Source: JBDNFP01 sp041689775 (GTDB taxonomy: Bacteria > Bacteroidota > Bacteroidia > Cytophagales > Spirosomataceae). From it: 15,289 bases of DNA. The translations under genes and the position numbers were made by a program. Positions 1 to 9,030 of this stretch are shown piece after piece (within the stretch, counting starts at the first letter, position 1; each line of letters starts with the position of its first letter). The DNA is taken from contig JBDNFP010000082.1 of assembly GCA_041689775.1 (NCBI GenBank), forward strand, positions 1 to 15,289, given 5' to 3'. The notes beneath the pieces were generated by a model. The model searched no databases and was not told the origin of the DNA. It was given only the letters and a program-made list of their open reading frames with translations.

Positions 1-1398
1 AAACGCATAATTGGTAAGGTTAGAAGAAGGTATCTCATACACCAGCTTCAACACATCACTCCGCTGAATACCCTGCTGCTGATTTTGCACATAATCGCTC
101 ATGTGTTTCAGGAAATCCATATTGGTATAATCACGCATATAGCCGTTGGTGATGTACAGATCCTTCCAGCCATTGTTGTCAAAGTCAGCGAACAGCGCCG
201 ACCAGCTCCAATCGGTATTAGATACTCCGGCTAGTTGGCCTACTTCCCGGTAGGTACCATTGCCATCGTTGATGTGCAGCATGTTGCGCATGTACTGATG
301 GTTGAACCCCAGGCGGACATTCAAATCAAACTTTTCGTAGTTGTCGGGCGCCATCAGCAACTTTTGCCGGCGGTTATCCTCGGGAAGCATGTCGAGGGTC
401 ATGATGTCCGGGCGGGCATCGTTGTTAAGGTCGGCCACATCGCTACCCATCGAAAAATGGGAAGTATGTCCGATGCTCGTTTTAATCTGATCGGTAAACC
501 CACCTTTCTGGGTGTTGATATAGAGGTAGTCTGGTACCTGGTAATCGTTGGATACGTAAATATCCGGCCAACCGTCGCCGTTTAGATCGGCCACGCCAGC
601 ACCTAGTCCGTACGACAGTGCAGAGCTTTGCAAGCCCGCCGTACGAGTGATGTCTTTGAAGGTTTGTCCGTCGTTGCGGTACAAACGCACCCCGTTCATG
701 GGGTCATCTTTTTTGAGAATTTCGGCCGTACCTAATTCATTGAGGATCGGCAGAGACTTTGGATTATGGTTGAGCAGAAGCATATCAAGGTCACCGTCTT
801 TATCGTAGTCAAAGAAGGTTGCCTGCGTACTAGTTCCTTCGCTAGCCAGGCCGTATTTCCCTGCCTCCTCGGTAAACGTGGGAACACCGTCGGCCCCGGC
901 TCCCTGATTAATGTAGAGTTCATTTTTGCGCTTTTCGGGCGAGTAGTTTCCCGAGTAGCATACGTAAATATCAAGCTTACCATCACCATTTACATCGGCC
1001 ATGGTTACGCCCGTTTTCCAGCCTTGCTCACGCCCGGCGAGACCAGCCTGAGCCGTGGCATCCTGAAACTTCATCCCGCCTATATTGAGGTAGAATGTAT
1101 TAGGTACCATGTTACCTGAGAAATACAGGTCATCAAGACCGTCATTATTAAGATCTCCCACGGCTACGCCACCGCCATTGTAGAAGTACTCGTACATAAG
1201 TACATTTCCATTCAGGCTTTCGGTTAGGGTATTTTCGAAGGTAATACTCGTTTGTTCGGGGGCTAGTAGCGTAAAGAGGGGATCGCCAACCAGGGCAGAA
1301 TCCTGCTTATCCGAAGACGTTTTTTTTTGACAGCCCATCAGCAGAACTACTACCACGAAAAGACTACTAGCCCAACGGCTGAACGTACGCAGAAACAT
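1..1398 (-). CDS. FG-GAP/VCBS-repeat (CRTAC1-like) lipoprotein, 3' end outside window
   Basis: My own translation gives 466 uninterrupted residues running off the left edge. The N-terminus is a lipoprotein signal: a basic start, a hydrophobic run at about residues 13-21, and the lipobox L-M-G-C with Cys23. Six acidic, calcium-binding-type FG-GAP loops follow, starting near D82 (DLNNDGLDD), D135 (DVNGDGKLD), D197 (DYDKDGDLD), D271 (DLNGDGWPD), D323 and D405, as expected for beta-propeller blades. Related Bacteroidota proteins are about 1100 residues and end in an ASPIC/UnbV domain, so only about 40% is seen here. They often sit beside SusC/SusD pairs and are thought to act at the cell surface in binding or adhesion; no enzymatic activity is established. 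The start at 1398 is chosen because it directly precedes the signal peptide. A strong terminator separates it from SusD, so it probably has its own promoter, which I could not identify. Confidence 0.9.
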   Translation of the reverse strand, partial: MFLRTFSRWASSLFVVVVLLMGCQKKTSSDKQDSALVGDPLFTLLAPEQTSITFENTLTESLNGNVLMYEYFYNGGGVAVGDLNNDGLDDLYFSGNMVPNTFYLNIGGMKFQDATAQAGLAGREQGWKTGVTMADVNGDGKLDIYVCYSGNYSPEKRKNELYINQGAGADGVPTFTEEAGKYGLASEGTSTQATFFDYDKDGDLDMLLLNHNPKSLPILNELGTAEILKKDDPMNGVRLYRNDGQTFKDITRTAGLQSSALSYGLGAGVADLNGDGWPDIYVSNDYQVPDYLYINTQKGGFTDQIKTSIGHTSHFSMGSDVADLNNDARPDIMTLDMLPEDNRRQKLLMAPDNYEKFDLNVRLGFNHQYMRNMLHINDGNGTYREVGQLAGVSNTDWSWSALFADFDNNGWKDLYITNGYMRDYTNMDFLKHMSDYVQNQQQGIQRSDVLKLVYEIPSSNLTNYAF

Positions 1399-1441
1399 AT
1401 AATTCGGGAAAAGGATTGTGATAAAAGAGGGCTAAAAATGT

Positions 1442-1480
1442 AAAAAGAATCCGAGTTGGCAAAACAGCCAACCCGGATTC
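1442..1480 (-). terminator. Rho-independent terminator after susD
   Basis: On the minus strand a 14-bp stem (arms 1467-1480 and 1447-1460, one G-U pair) closes a 6-nt loop at 1461-1466. A run of five T (1442-1446) follows at once. The hairpin begins about 48 bp after the SusD stop codon. This is a textbook intrinsic terminator and should end the SusC-SusD transcript before the FG-GAP gene. Confidence 0.9.
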
Positions 1481-1528
1481 TTTGATAAAACTATTCAGAC
1501 AAAATCTGCCTAGTATTCTTTGGTTCGA

Positions 1529-3391
1529 TTACTTTGTATACCCTGGGTTTTGGACCAGTTTATCGTTCCGGTTTTGCTCAGCGCGGGAGATGGGCAAGAA
1601 GTACAGTTTATCGTCCCAGCTGCGGTTTTCCTTACCGGGGTCGATCTCGAACGGGGTATAGGTGTAGCTGTAATTCTCCTTGCTGTACTTATATACACTT
1701 ACGGACTTACTAGGCTTCAACGTTCCGACAATCTGAATACCGTTTGCTTTACGTCCCAACGTTGTAGGGGCAATCATCCATCTGCGTGCATCGTGGTAGC
1801 GTTGCTCTTCGTAAAACATTTCAACCCGCTTCTCGTTGCGGAACCGATTTACTAAAGCCGATCCAGACTCGGTGATAGCTGGCATTCCCGAGCGGAAACG
1901 AATCTTGTTCAACCAGGTACGAGCCTCTGCATCCTGACCCAACGCTATGCAAGCTTCGGCGTAGTTAAATACTGCCTCAGTGTAGCGCAGAATCGGCCAG
2001 GGTATCTCCTGCCAGGTGTTCTGATCCACAATCGCCGGGTTTGGATCGGTAAACTTACGAATGTAATATCCGGTATAGCTACCGTTCCAGTCCTCGATGG
2101 AGCTGTTACGAGTATCCAATCCAAAGTGCGTTACTTTCTGGCCAGAAGCATTCACTACTTCGTAACGACCAGTCTGAATCTGACTGGCAGGGTCCTTAGG
2201 TAAATTAGCATTTGAACGTACCTTCCAGGGAGTACCTTCGTGCATGATAGATGCATCGAAACGTGGATCGCGGTTAGCGTAGGGATCAGCGGCATGAACG
2301 GGGTTGTTCCAATCAAATTTGGTTCCATCCATCATTTCGTAATCATCTACCAATAGTTGGATCGGGGTATTACCCGCCCAGTTGTTATAACCGTTTGGCC
2401 CATTATACAGACCAATACGGCCACCGTTTTCCAATTTGGCGTTGGTAAAATAGCGAGCCATTAGTAACTCTGTTCTACCACCGTTACGAGCCAGCGAGAG
2501 ATTCATGTAGTTAGTAGTTCCTTGCTCATAGGTAGCAGGTTCACTCAGGTTTAGCAAAAAGCCACTGTTCAAGTCTACCACTACCTTAGAGGCGGCTTTG
2601 GCCTTTTCCCAGCGATCAGTACGACTACCGCTTACGTAACCAATCAATTCAGGATTAGTAGCCGACGAAATGGTGGCTGATTTCCCCTTCGCAGTAGGAA
2701 TGTCGTGAAGATCACTAGCCGCGTAGGTTAAGATACGCGATTTTAGTGCCAATGCGGCGGCCTTAGAAGCTCGACCAGAAGCCATGTTTTTACCATCCAG
2801 CAGTGTTGCGGCTTCATCCAGATCTTTCACGATAAAGTTGACAGTTTCGGCCCAGGTGTTACGCGGGGCAAGGTAATCGGCTTCGCCGAGTTCGTAAGCT
2901 CGGTCGATCAGCGGTACACCACCGTAGTAACGTGCCAATTGATGGTAGTAGTAAGCTCGCAAAAATTTAGCTTCGCCCTGCAATCTTTCCACGATATTAT
3001 TCGTGTTGGGAAATTGTGGATTGGCTAGATTCTGCAACGCCAAGTTAGTAGCCCGAATACGGGAATACATTCGGTCCCACCGTAGGTTAATGCTGACCCA
3101 GCCGATATCCTCCGGATTGGAACGACCTTCGGTGATCGTCGTAATGCCCCTTCCAGGGTGCGTAAACATGGTTTCATCGGTCAACGACGAAAGCGACTGC
3201 TCTTCAAAGCCACCGACATTAAAGCCAGCATAAATCTCAGTCACAAAGGCGTCGGCCAAGGCGGCGTCCGACCATACGGACGACTGTGAAATCTCGCTGA
3301 GCGGTTCGGTATTGACGAAATCATCATTGCAACTAGTAAAGGTTACCGAGGCTGCAATAAACGTTAAGGCCAGTAATTTTAATTTTTTCAT
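1529..3391 (-). CDS. RagB/SusD family nutrient-uptake outer-membrane lipoprotein
   Basis: This 620-residue protein is the surface substrate-binding partner of the TonB-dependent porin encoded just upstream. A lipoprotein signal (hydrophobic residues 4-19, F-T-S-C with Cys21) anchors it to the outer membrane. The SusD N-terminal signature with the helical GEAKFLRAYYYHQLARYYGG pattern lies at 139-158, continuing GVPLI to 162. The C-terminal SusD domain includes the YTEAVFNYAEA...ALNKIR-like helix at about 467-502, the RNEKRVEMFYEEQRYHDARRW block at 518-538 in two adjoining parts, and the usual ending NPGYTK. Length fits the family. Only 20 bp separate it from SusC, so the two are co-transcribed. 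Its A-rich leader (TAAACCC shortly before the ATG) resembles that of SusC. The ligand cannot be read from sequence; the neighbouring rhamnose mutarotase makes a rhamnose-containing glycan a guess. Confidence 0.96.
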   Translation of the reverse strand: MKKLKLLALTFIAASVTFTSCNDDFVNTEPLSEISQSSVWSDAALADAFVTEIYAGFNVGGFEEQSLSSLTDETMFTHPGRGITTITEGRSNPEDIGWVSINLRWDRMYSRIRATNLALQNLANPQFPNTNNIVERLQGEAKFLRAYYYHQLARYYGGVPLIDRAYELGEADYLAPRNTWAETVNFIVKDLDEAATLLDGKNMASGRASKAAALALKSRILTYAASDLHDIPTAKGKSATISSATNPELIGYVSGSRTDRWEKAKAASKVVVDLNSGFLLNLSEPATYEQGTTNYMNLSLARNGGRTELLMARYFTNAKLENGGRIGLYNGPNGYNNWAGNTPIQLLVDDYEMMDGTKFDWNNPVHAADPYANRDPRFDASIMHEGTPWKVRSNANLPKDPASQIQTGRYEVVNASGQKVTHFGLDTRNSSIEDWNGSYTGYYIRKFTDPNPAIVDQNTWQEIPWPILRYTEAVFNYAEACIALGQDAEARTWLNKIRFRSGMPAITESGSALVNRFRNEKRVEMFYEEQRYHDARRWMIAPTTLGRKANGIQIVGTLKPSKSVSVYKYSKENYSYTYTPFEIDPGKENRSWDDKLYFLPISRAEQNRNDKLVQNPGYTK

Positions 3392-3411
3392 AATTTTTTT
3401 GGGTTTAGCGA

Positions 3412-6400
3412 TTAAAAGGTAGCAGTTAAACCGAAATTGATGATTTTTGTTTGCGGGTAGTATCGGCCCAACGAATTATCGGCTTCGGGATCGAACGAGG
3501 TCATTTTGGTAAATGTTGCCAGGTTCAATCCGTTGAAATACAATCTGAATGCGCTCAAACCCACTTTACTGATAATAGTGGATGGGACCGAATACCCCAG
3601 TTCAAGGTTTTTTAGACGAATGTAATCCGTGCTACGCAGCCAGTAATCATTACCTCCGGAAAAATATTGATCACTTCTATTAGCGATACGCGGATGGACG
3701 CTGCTTGGGTTGTCGATTGTCCAACGATTGTCAGCAATTTCCTGCAAATAGTTGCCAATGTTGCCCGACTCACCCGCGCTGATGTATTGCTTCGCTCCCG
3801 CAGCGCCCTGAAACAGCACCGTCAAATCGAAGTTTTTGTAAGAAGCACCCAAGTTAACGCCACCTTGAAACAGCGGTAGGTTCGTGTTATCCAGGCGTAC
3901 GCGGTCGTCAGGTGTGATCTTACCGTCACCGTTGAAATCCTGATACTTCATATCCCCTGGACGTAGTGCCTTCACGATAGCCGAGTAATCTAATTTGTTG
4001 GCGTCAATCTCTGACTGATCTTTGAATACTCCGTCGTATTTATACGTCACGTAGGTATTGATGGGTTTACCCGTCGAACGCTGCCATTCGGGTGCACCGG
4101 GAGCTTCGTCCCAGAAAACAATCTTGTTTTGGGCATAACCACCGTTAACGCTGAAGTTATACTTGAAGTCTTTAATCTGATTCCGGTAGCCGATGTTAAA
4201 TTCCCAACCTTTGTTTTTAACCTCACCAATGTTCTGGCGGGGTAATGACAAACCTGTCGATTCAGGTACCGAGGCGTTTTTAAACCAGAGGATGTTAGTC
4301 CGGCGATTAGCGAATACATCAAGTTCGAAGAAAACCTTACCATTGAAGAGCTGCCCTTCCAAACCTAGGTTTGAATTAGTAGCCACCTCCCAAGTAATGT
4401 TTGGATTAGGAATACGAGCTTCGAACAAAGTCTTGGTTTCATTGCCCCCTATTATATAGCTTCGGAAGCCGTAAGTGGACAAGTACTGATAGGTGTCTAT
4501 CTGGTCGTTACCAAGCTGCCCAATAGAGCCCCGTACTTTCAAGAAGTTGACGGCAGGTACATTATTTTTCCAGAATCCTTCTTCTGACACAACCCAGCCC
4601 ATCATGATACCGGGGAAGAAACCGTAACGGGTTGCTTTGGGGAAGATATCCGAGCCGTCGTACCGCCACAAGAACTCAGCCAAGTACTTTTCTTTGTAGT
4701 TATACCCTACCCGACCGAAGTAGTTGATACGAGCCGAATTGAAGGCACCTCCACCGTTATCTTTCTGTAAATCGCCCCCAGCAAAAAGTTGATCCAAAGC
4801 GGGAGAGATAAAGAAACGTCTAAAGGCATTAAAGTTTTCACCCGAAATAGTCTCCCGGTTCGTTCCAGCCAAAAGGTTAATCGTGTGACTACCAAATGTT
4901 TTATCGTAAGCGAATACCCCACCCAATAGCACATTGAGCCGATTGGAGTTACTGAGTCTCAACTGAGGTTCAGCCGGGCCACGTACGCTAGCCACCAACT
5001 TGGGTGTTGTGCCATCGGCTTCAAACCCACTACCGCGCTGATAAAGAGTCCAAGGAATGTTCCAGAACTTGCTGTTGATACTTTCGTTATCGATTGCACC
5101 TGTTCCCGTGAACTTCAATCCATCCACACCTGGAATTTTGATCTCGATCGAACCATTAGTTTGTACGTAATTACGAACGTTTTTATCATATCCACTCAGG
5201 TCAGTCGTAATGACGACAGGGTTCTCACCGTTTTCGATGTCGGGACCGGGGCGTCCATCAGGCCAGTAAGCGGGCTCCTGCGGCTTACCACGCTGCAACA
5301 TCCGGAAAATGGTATTAGCACTCTTAGTAGGGTAGGCGCGGTTCTCCTGACGGCCTAACATACCTAGATTTACTTTCACGTACTTGTTGATGGTTGCATC
5401 GAGGTTAATTCGCAGGTCGTATTGCTTGTAGCCCGTCGCGGAATTGACGTAGTATCCATCCTGGTTCTGATAACCCAAAGAAGCAAGATATCTGACTGCT
5501 TCCGTTCCACCGGTCAACTGCACGTTGTGCCGTGATTGTGGAGAGTCCTTCTTTAAAGTGGCATCGTACCAATCGGTATTAGGGTGACCCCAGGGATCGG
5601 ATCCGTCACGATAAAGGGAAATATCCTGTGGTGAGTAAGGCGCCTTACGAGTGATACCATTTGGACGGGTGTAGCTTCCGGTAGTTTTGTAGGCTTGGTT
5701 GGCCGCAGCCCACTCCGCAACGGGTAGTCCGTAGATATCGAGGTCGTTTAGCATGCTCGTGTATTGAGCAGCATCTGCCGTATTTGGTAGTACCGTCGGA
5801 TTGGCAAAACCTTGATTAAACGAGTACGACAACGAAGGCTTACCAGTTTTACCACGCTTCGTGGTAATGAGGATAACCCCGTTAGCTGCGCGCGAACCGT
5901 AGATGGCTGCCGCCGCGTCTTTCAGAACCGAAATACTCTCAATGTCAGCAGGGTTGATCCGGTCAAGGCCACCCGTACGATTGGGAATACCATCGATTAC
6001 GATCAAGGCGCTGTTGTTTCCCAAAGTGTTTGCTCCCCGGATACGAATCGTAGCTCCGTCGGCACCCGGCTCACCAGAACGGTTGACCACCGATACGCCC
6101 GGCAAACGACCTGCCAAAGAGTTGGCAAGGTTAACCGCGGGTGACTTCACCAGCTCGTCTCCCTTTACGGATACAACCGAACCCGTTATGGTTTCTTTCT
6201 TCTGGGTTCCGTATCCTACTACTACTACCTCACTGAGTGATTTAGTGTCAGTAGCTAACTTAACATCAAGGTTGCTGCGACCATTGAGGGCTATTTCCTG
6301 AGAAACATACCCAATGGAAGAGATAATAAGCGTTGCATTACCGTTAGCAACGTTCAGGGAGAAATTTCCGTCAGCATCGGTGGTTGTACCCGTTGTGGTA

Positions 6401-6570
6401 GCCTTCACCAGAATATTAACACCGGGAATTCCCTGCCCTTGCTCATCGGCAATCTTTCCTTTAACCGTCGACACCTGAGCAAAAGCTCCGAGTGCTCCGA
6501 TCATAAAGAAAGCTAAAAATAAAAGACATTTCCGAGCAAATGGAGAAGCCAATGGATTAGTGTTTTCCAT
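3412..6570 (-). CDS. SusC/RagA family TonB-dependent outer-membrane transporter
   Basis: This 1052-residue TonB-linked porin imports a bulky substrate across the outer membrane, using ExbBD-TonB energy, with SusD as its lid. The signal peptide has a hydrophobic core at 16-30 and a likely cut after A29-F-A31. A carboxypeptidase-regulatory-like beta-sandwich spans about 35-106, followed by the TonB-box region SEVVVVGYG at about 113-121. The plug domain (about 123-240) carries the SusC signature SVLKDAAAAIYGSRAANG at 214-231 and ends in ITTKRG. The rest is the beta-barrel, with an acidic DFNGDGKITPDD loop typical of the family late in the barrel and a terminal Phe (GLTATF) as beta-signal. No STN domain precedes the sandwich, so sigma/anti-sigma signalling of the FecA type is not indicated. 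An 801-bp gap lies upstream, so a new transcription unit probably begins here. Substrate unknown. Confidence 0.97.
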   Translation of the reverse strand: MENTNPLASPFARKCLLFLAFFMIGALGAFAQVSTVKGKIADEQGQGIPGVNILVKATTTGTTTDADGNFSLNVANGNATLIISSIGYVSQEIALNGRSNLDVKLATDTKSLSEVVVVGYGTQKKETITGSVVSVKGDELVKSPAVNLANSLAGRLPGVSVVNRSGEPGADGATIRIRGANTLGNNSALIVIDGIPNRTGGLDRINPADIESISVLKDAAAAIYGSRAANGVILITTKRGKTGKPSLSYSFNQGFANPTVLPNTADAAQYTSMLNDLDIYGLPVAEWAAANQAYKTTGSYTRPNGITRKAPYSPQDISLYRDGSDPWGHPNTDWYDATLKKDSPQSRHNVQLTGGTEAVRYLASLGYQNQDGYYVNSATGYKQYDLRINLDATINKYVKVNLGMLGRQENRAYPTKSANTIFRMLQRGKPQEPAYWPDGRPGPDIENGENPVVITTDLSGYDKNVRNYVQTNGSIEIKIPGVDGLKFTGTGAIDNESINSKFWNIPWTLYQRGSGFEADGTTPKLVASVRGPAEPQLRLSNSNRLNVLLGGVFAYDKTFGSHTINLLAGTNRETISGENFNAFRRFFISPALDQLFAGGDLQKDNGGGAFNSARINYFGRVGYNYKEKYLAEFLWRYDGSDIFPKATRYGFFPGIMMGWVVSEEGFWKNNVPAVNFLKVRGSIGQLGNDQIDTYQYLSTYGFRSYIIGGNETKTLFEARIPNPNITWEVATNSNLGLEGQLFNGKVFFELDVFANRRTNILWFKNASVPESTGLSLPRQNIGEVKNKGWEFNIGYRNQIKDFKYNFSVNGGYAQNKIVFWDEAPGAPEWQRSTGKPINTYVTYKYDGVFKDQSEIDANKLDYSAIVKALRPGDMKYQDFNGDGKITPDDRVRLDNTNLPLFQGGVNLGASYKNFDLTVLFQGAAGAKQYISAGESGNIGNYLQEIADNRWTIDNPSSVHPRIANRSDQYFSGGNDYWLRSTDYIRLKNLELGYSVPSTIISKVGLSAFRLYFNGLNLATFTKMTSFDPEADNSLGRYYPQTKIINFGLTATF

Positions 6571-7371
6571 AAAATTGGGGTTTAAATAAAATAGTTATAA
6601 TACATGCAAATGTCCATTATATTAAACGGTGCTAAATCTGATTAAGTGATATCAGAACAGCAGGACACAAATTTTGAGACTGTTAAAAAACAGTGGGTTC
6701 GGATGGTTTAGGGTTGAAATATTCACATAGGCAATTAATTAATTGTTAACATTTAGACAAAGGGCTAATGTGTAATTAGAAAAGTTAATAGTTACACAAT
6801 ATCCGTTATTCGTAATCAAAAGTTTTCGTAACTCTTTATTATAAGCTATACGTACTTACTATTGATCGGTAAACCCACTTTTAACTGAACTTACAATGAA
6901 AGAGGGATTCGAAAGTACTTTATAACTATAATCATTACAATTATTTTTTTTGTTTTAAAGGTAAGATTATTTAATTTTATAACAATTCAAAGATTAATTA
7001 TGGAGGCCCCGTTGGAGCGGATGAAGGCAAAGTAAAATTCAGATTAAACAATTATCCTACACGAATAGTTTTTTTGCAACTTGCTATTAAAATAGCACAA
7101 AATCTTCTTTGAAATTGACAATGAGTGACTCTATTTTAACTTTTCTGTCAAAAAATGATGCATAAAGTAGCAAAATTGAGACATTATACTTTTCATACCC
7201 TCCACACAACCAGCTATACACTAATGCCAGGAATGACTATCACCAGCCGGAAAACCACCCACAAATTCGAGATTAGCACTTTTGGGTTTGGTACTTTACG
7301 AAGAACAAATTTTTAATGGAGTCTACTACCTAAAGGGTAGTAGTTACTCCTGTCGGAATCTATACTATGTC
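6571..7371. other. 801-bp AT-rich intergenic region upstream of susC
   Basis: No plausible coding frame is visible on either strand. The region should contain the susC promoter and a long 5' leader, but I found no exact minus-strand match to the Bacteroidota -7 element TAnnTTTG. The nearest site (around 6828) has one mismatch. A short GC-rich island at 7003-7020 stands out from the AT-rich surroundings. The hairpin at 7318-7350 belongs to the end of the upstream cytochrome gene. Just before the susC ATG is the AAACCCC leader also seen, slightly varied, before susD. Confidence 0.7.
7318..7350 (-). terminator. Putative terminator hairpin after the cytochrome/LRR gene
   Basis: An 8-bp perfect stem (CTACTACC at 7323-7330 with GGTAGTAG at 7336-7343) closes a 5-nt loop. 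It is extended by five more pairs (7318-7322 with 7346-7350) across a 2-nt bulge. It starts 21 bp past the TAG stop at 7372-7374. On the minus strand it is followed by ATTAAAAATTT, not a clean T-run, so termination may be inefficient or Rho-assisted. Confidence 0.5.
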
Positions 7372-8871
7372 CTATTTTTCTCCGGGGGCGGGAAGTACCG
7401 CCGCGTTTGCTTTACCGTCTTTCAGGAATTCGGTTACGGCCACTTCGTCAAGTCCCATTACCACCGTCAGGTCAGGGCGGACTTTTTTCAGCTTAGCGAT
7501 TCCTTCCTTCGTCACGGCCGACTTCCAGACGTACACATTTTTGAGAGATTTTAAACCTGCCAAGCTTTGTAGTCCGGCGTCGGTCACCTTAGTACCAATA
7601 AGATTCAGGTATTCAAGGTAAGGGAGGTATTTGAGTTGACTTAGGCCCGCGTCACTAAGTGAAGTATATTCAAGATGGAGTTTATTGAGATTTTTGAGCT
7701 GTCCTATTTCAGCGGCTGAAGCATCGGTAATTTTTGTTCCTCCTAGTTTTAGCCACACAATTTGCTCCAAAAGTGGAGTCAGCATGGTCATTTGTCCGTC
7801 CGAGAAGCCGGGCGCATTAACGGCGCTTACCTCTATGATGTTTTGTCCTTGCGATACGGGCATCACCAATACATTTATCTTTTTCAGTGAGGCGAGGTCT
7901 TTCTCGCTGGCAGCATTTACGGTAAGACTCAGTACTGCCGATGTCGTAGGCTTAGCCTCAGGGCTTTTTCCTCCTCCGTCGGCTTTGCTCAGCGATGCCA
8001 AAGCGGGTTTAATTTTATCGTCTACTTTTAATTCTGCCACTTTCTTATCGGCGGGAGCCCCCTGATCAATCCACCAGGTGAGTAGGGCTATCTGCGATTC
8101 TGACAACTGTGGCTTACCTTTGGGAGGCATGTGGTCGTCGTCGTCGAGCGGCAAAAGGCAACGTTTCAACATTTTACTATCGATGCTTTTCCCCGCCACA
8201 AATACCGCCCCGTTTTCACCTCCTTTGCTTAGGTATTCAAAAGTATCCATACGAAGCCCACCCTTCTGTTTACCAGAATTGTGACACTGCGTACAGTGAA
8301 CTCCAAGCATGGGCCGGACAATATCCTGAAACACGATTGCCTCCGGGACATTAGCTATGGGTTTGATTTCATTGACTTCGGTAGCACGAGGGGGCAATCC
8401 GGCGAGTGAGCGGATAGGCTCGGGTGTATATTGGGTCAGGTAGCCGTCGCCGTGGGTGAGCCCGCCACCGTGGTGCCCGGCGGCAAACGTTAAGAGTGTG
8501 GAGATTGCTAAGGCCGGCAGATAGAACGCCGGACCAAAAGGGATGCGGTCGCCGAGTAAGTCCGACTTAACCGCCCAGGCTACCCAAGCCAGCGCAGCTA
8601 CCCCAATACCCTGCCACATGTGTTCATCAAGGAGTTCCTCATCATACCCCCCACCCAATGACAAAAGATAGCCCGCGATACAAGCAAACGTAGCTCCGAT
8701 TGCCGACCAGAACAGGATAAATGATAAGGTTGATTCGCTGATGCTAATCTTACCAAGTCGTTTTCCTATTTCGAGCAATGCTGCTAGTAGTAAGAACCCG
8801 ATGGGTAGGTGTACCAACACGGGGTGAAAACGTCCAAAGAATATAGCCCAGTCAGAAACTAGAAGCAACAT
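7372..8871 (-). CDS. Membrane-anchored c-type cytochrome: DUF2231 + PSCyt1-type haem domain + leucine-rich repeats
   Basis: This 499-residue protein has three parts. Residues 1-135 form a DUF2231-type module with about four membrane helices and the FHPVLVHLPIG motif (H16, H21), whose histidines are haem-ligand candidates. Residues 175-275 are a Planctomycete-type cytochrome c domain with one haem-attachment site CTQCH (193-197), a likely Met axial ligand in HMPP (M248) and the typical ending LLTWWIDQGAP. A linker leads to short leucine-rich repeats (about 371-470; LTN/LSDAGL and VTDAGLQSL-like). The start codon gives a direct run into the first helix. The domain should face the periplasm and could pass electrons between soluble redox partners and the membrane (inference). 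It lies 159 bp downstream of rhaM and is probably the last gene of that operon, with a hairpin after it. Confidence 0.9.
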   Translation of the reverse strand: MLLLVSDWAIFFGRFHPVLVHLPIGFLLLAALLEIGKRLGKISISESTLSFILFWSAIGATFACIAGYLLSLGGGYDEELLDEHMWQGIGVAALAWVAWAVKSDLLGDRIPFGPAFYLPALAISTLLTFAAGHHGGGLTHGDGYLTQYTPEPIRSLAGLPPRATEVNEIKPIANVPEAIVFQDIVRPMLGVHCTQCHNSGKQKGGLRMDTFEYLSKGGENGAVFVAGKSIDSKMLKRCLLPLDDDDHMPPKGKPQLSESQIALLTWWIDQGAPADKKVAELKVDDKIKPALASLSKADGGGKSPEAKPTTSAVLSLTVNAASEKDLASLKKINVLVMPVSQGQNIIEVSAVNAPGFSDGQMTMLTPLLEQIVWLKLGGTKITDASAAEIGQLKNLNKLHLEYTSLSDAGLSQLKYLPYLEYLNLIGTKVTDAGLQSLAGLKSLKNVYVWKSAVTKEGIAKLKKVRPDLTVVMGLDEVAVTEFLKDGKANAAVLPAPGEK

Positions 8872-8898
8872 AGTATGAGGGATTGTTTGAAATCAACT

Positions 8899-8912
8899 TA
8901 GATATTTATCTA
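8899..8912. repeat. Short perfect palindrome TAGATA-TT-TATCTA
   Basis: Two 6-bp arms with a 2-bp spacer lie 28-41 bp upstream of the cytochrome/LRR start, in the 159-bp gap after rhaM. It could be a regulator site or chance in an AT-rich spacer. No promoter element could be attached to it. Confidence 0.25.
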
Positions 8913-9030
8913 CCCAAGAAACAAATCAGGGGTAGTCATAGGTAAAGGCATTTTGTGGGCAGGTGTACTCATACATTCGTAATTTTCCTTAGCAGTACTA
9001 CCATCTAAAACTAACCTGCGAAGAAAGACC

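Noticed and set aside
235..1119. Plus-strand open frames of 111-117 codons opposite the FG-GAP gene
   Set aside because: They lie antisense to a minus-strand frame with six FG-GAP loops and a lipobox, and their products show no domain or signal.
1399..1466. Promoter for the FG-GAP gene (TTG then TACATTTT on the minus strand)
   Set aside because: The -7 element has one mismatch, the spacing is 17 bp, and it overlaps the terminator stem.
6571..7371. CRISPR array, tRNA or riboswitch in the long gap before susC
   Set aside because: No regularly spaced direct repeats, no cloverleaf and no recognisable aptamer core could be seen.
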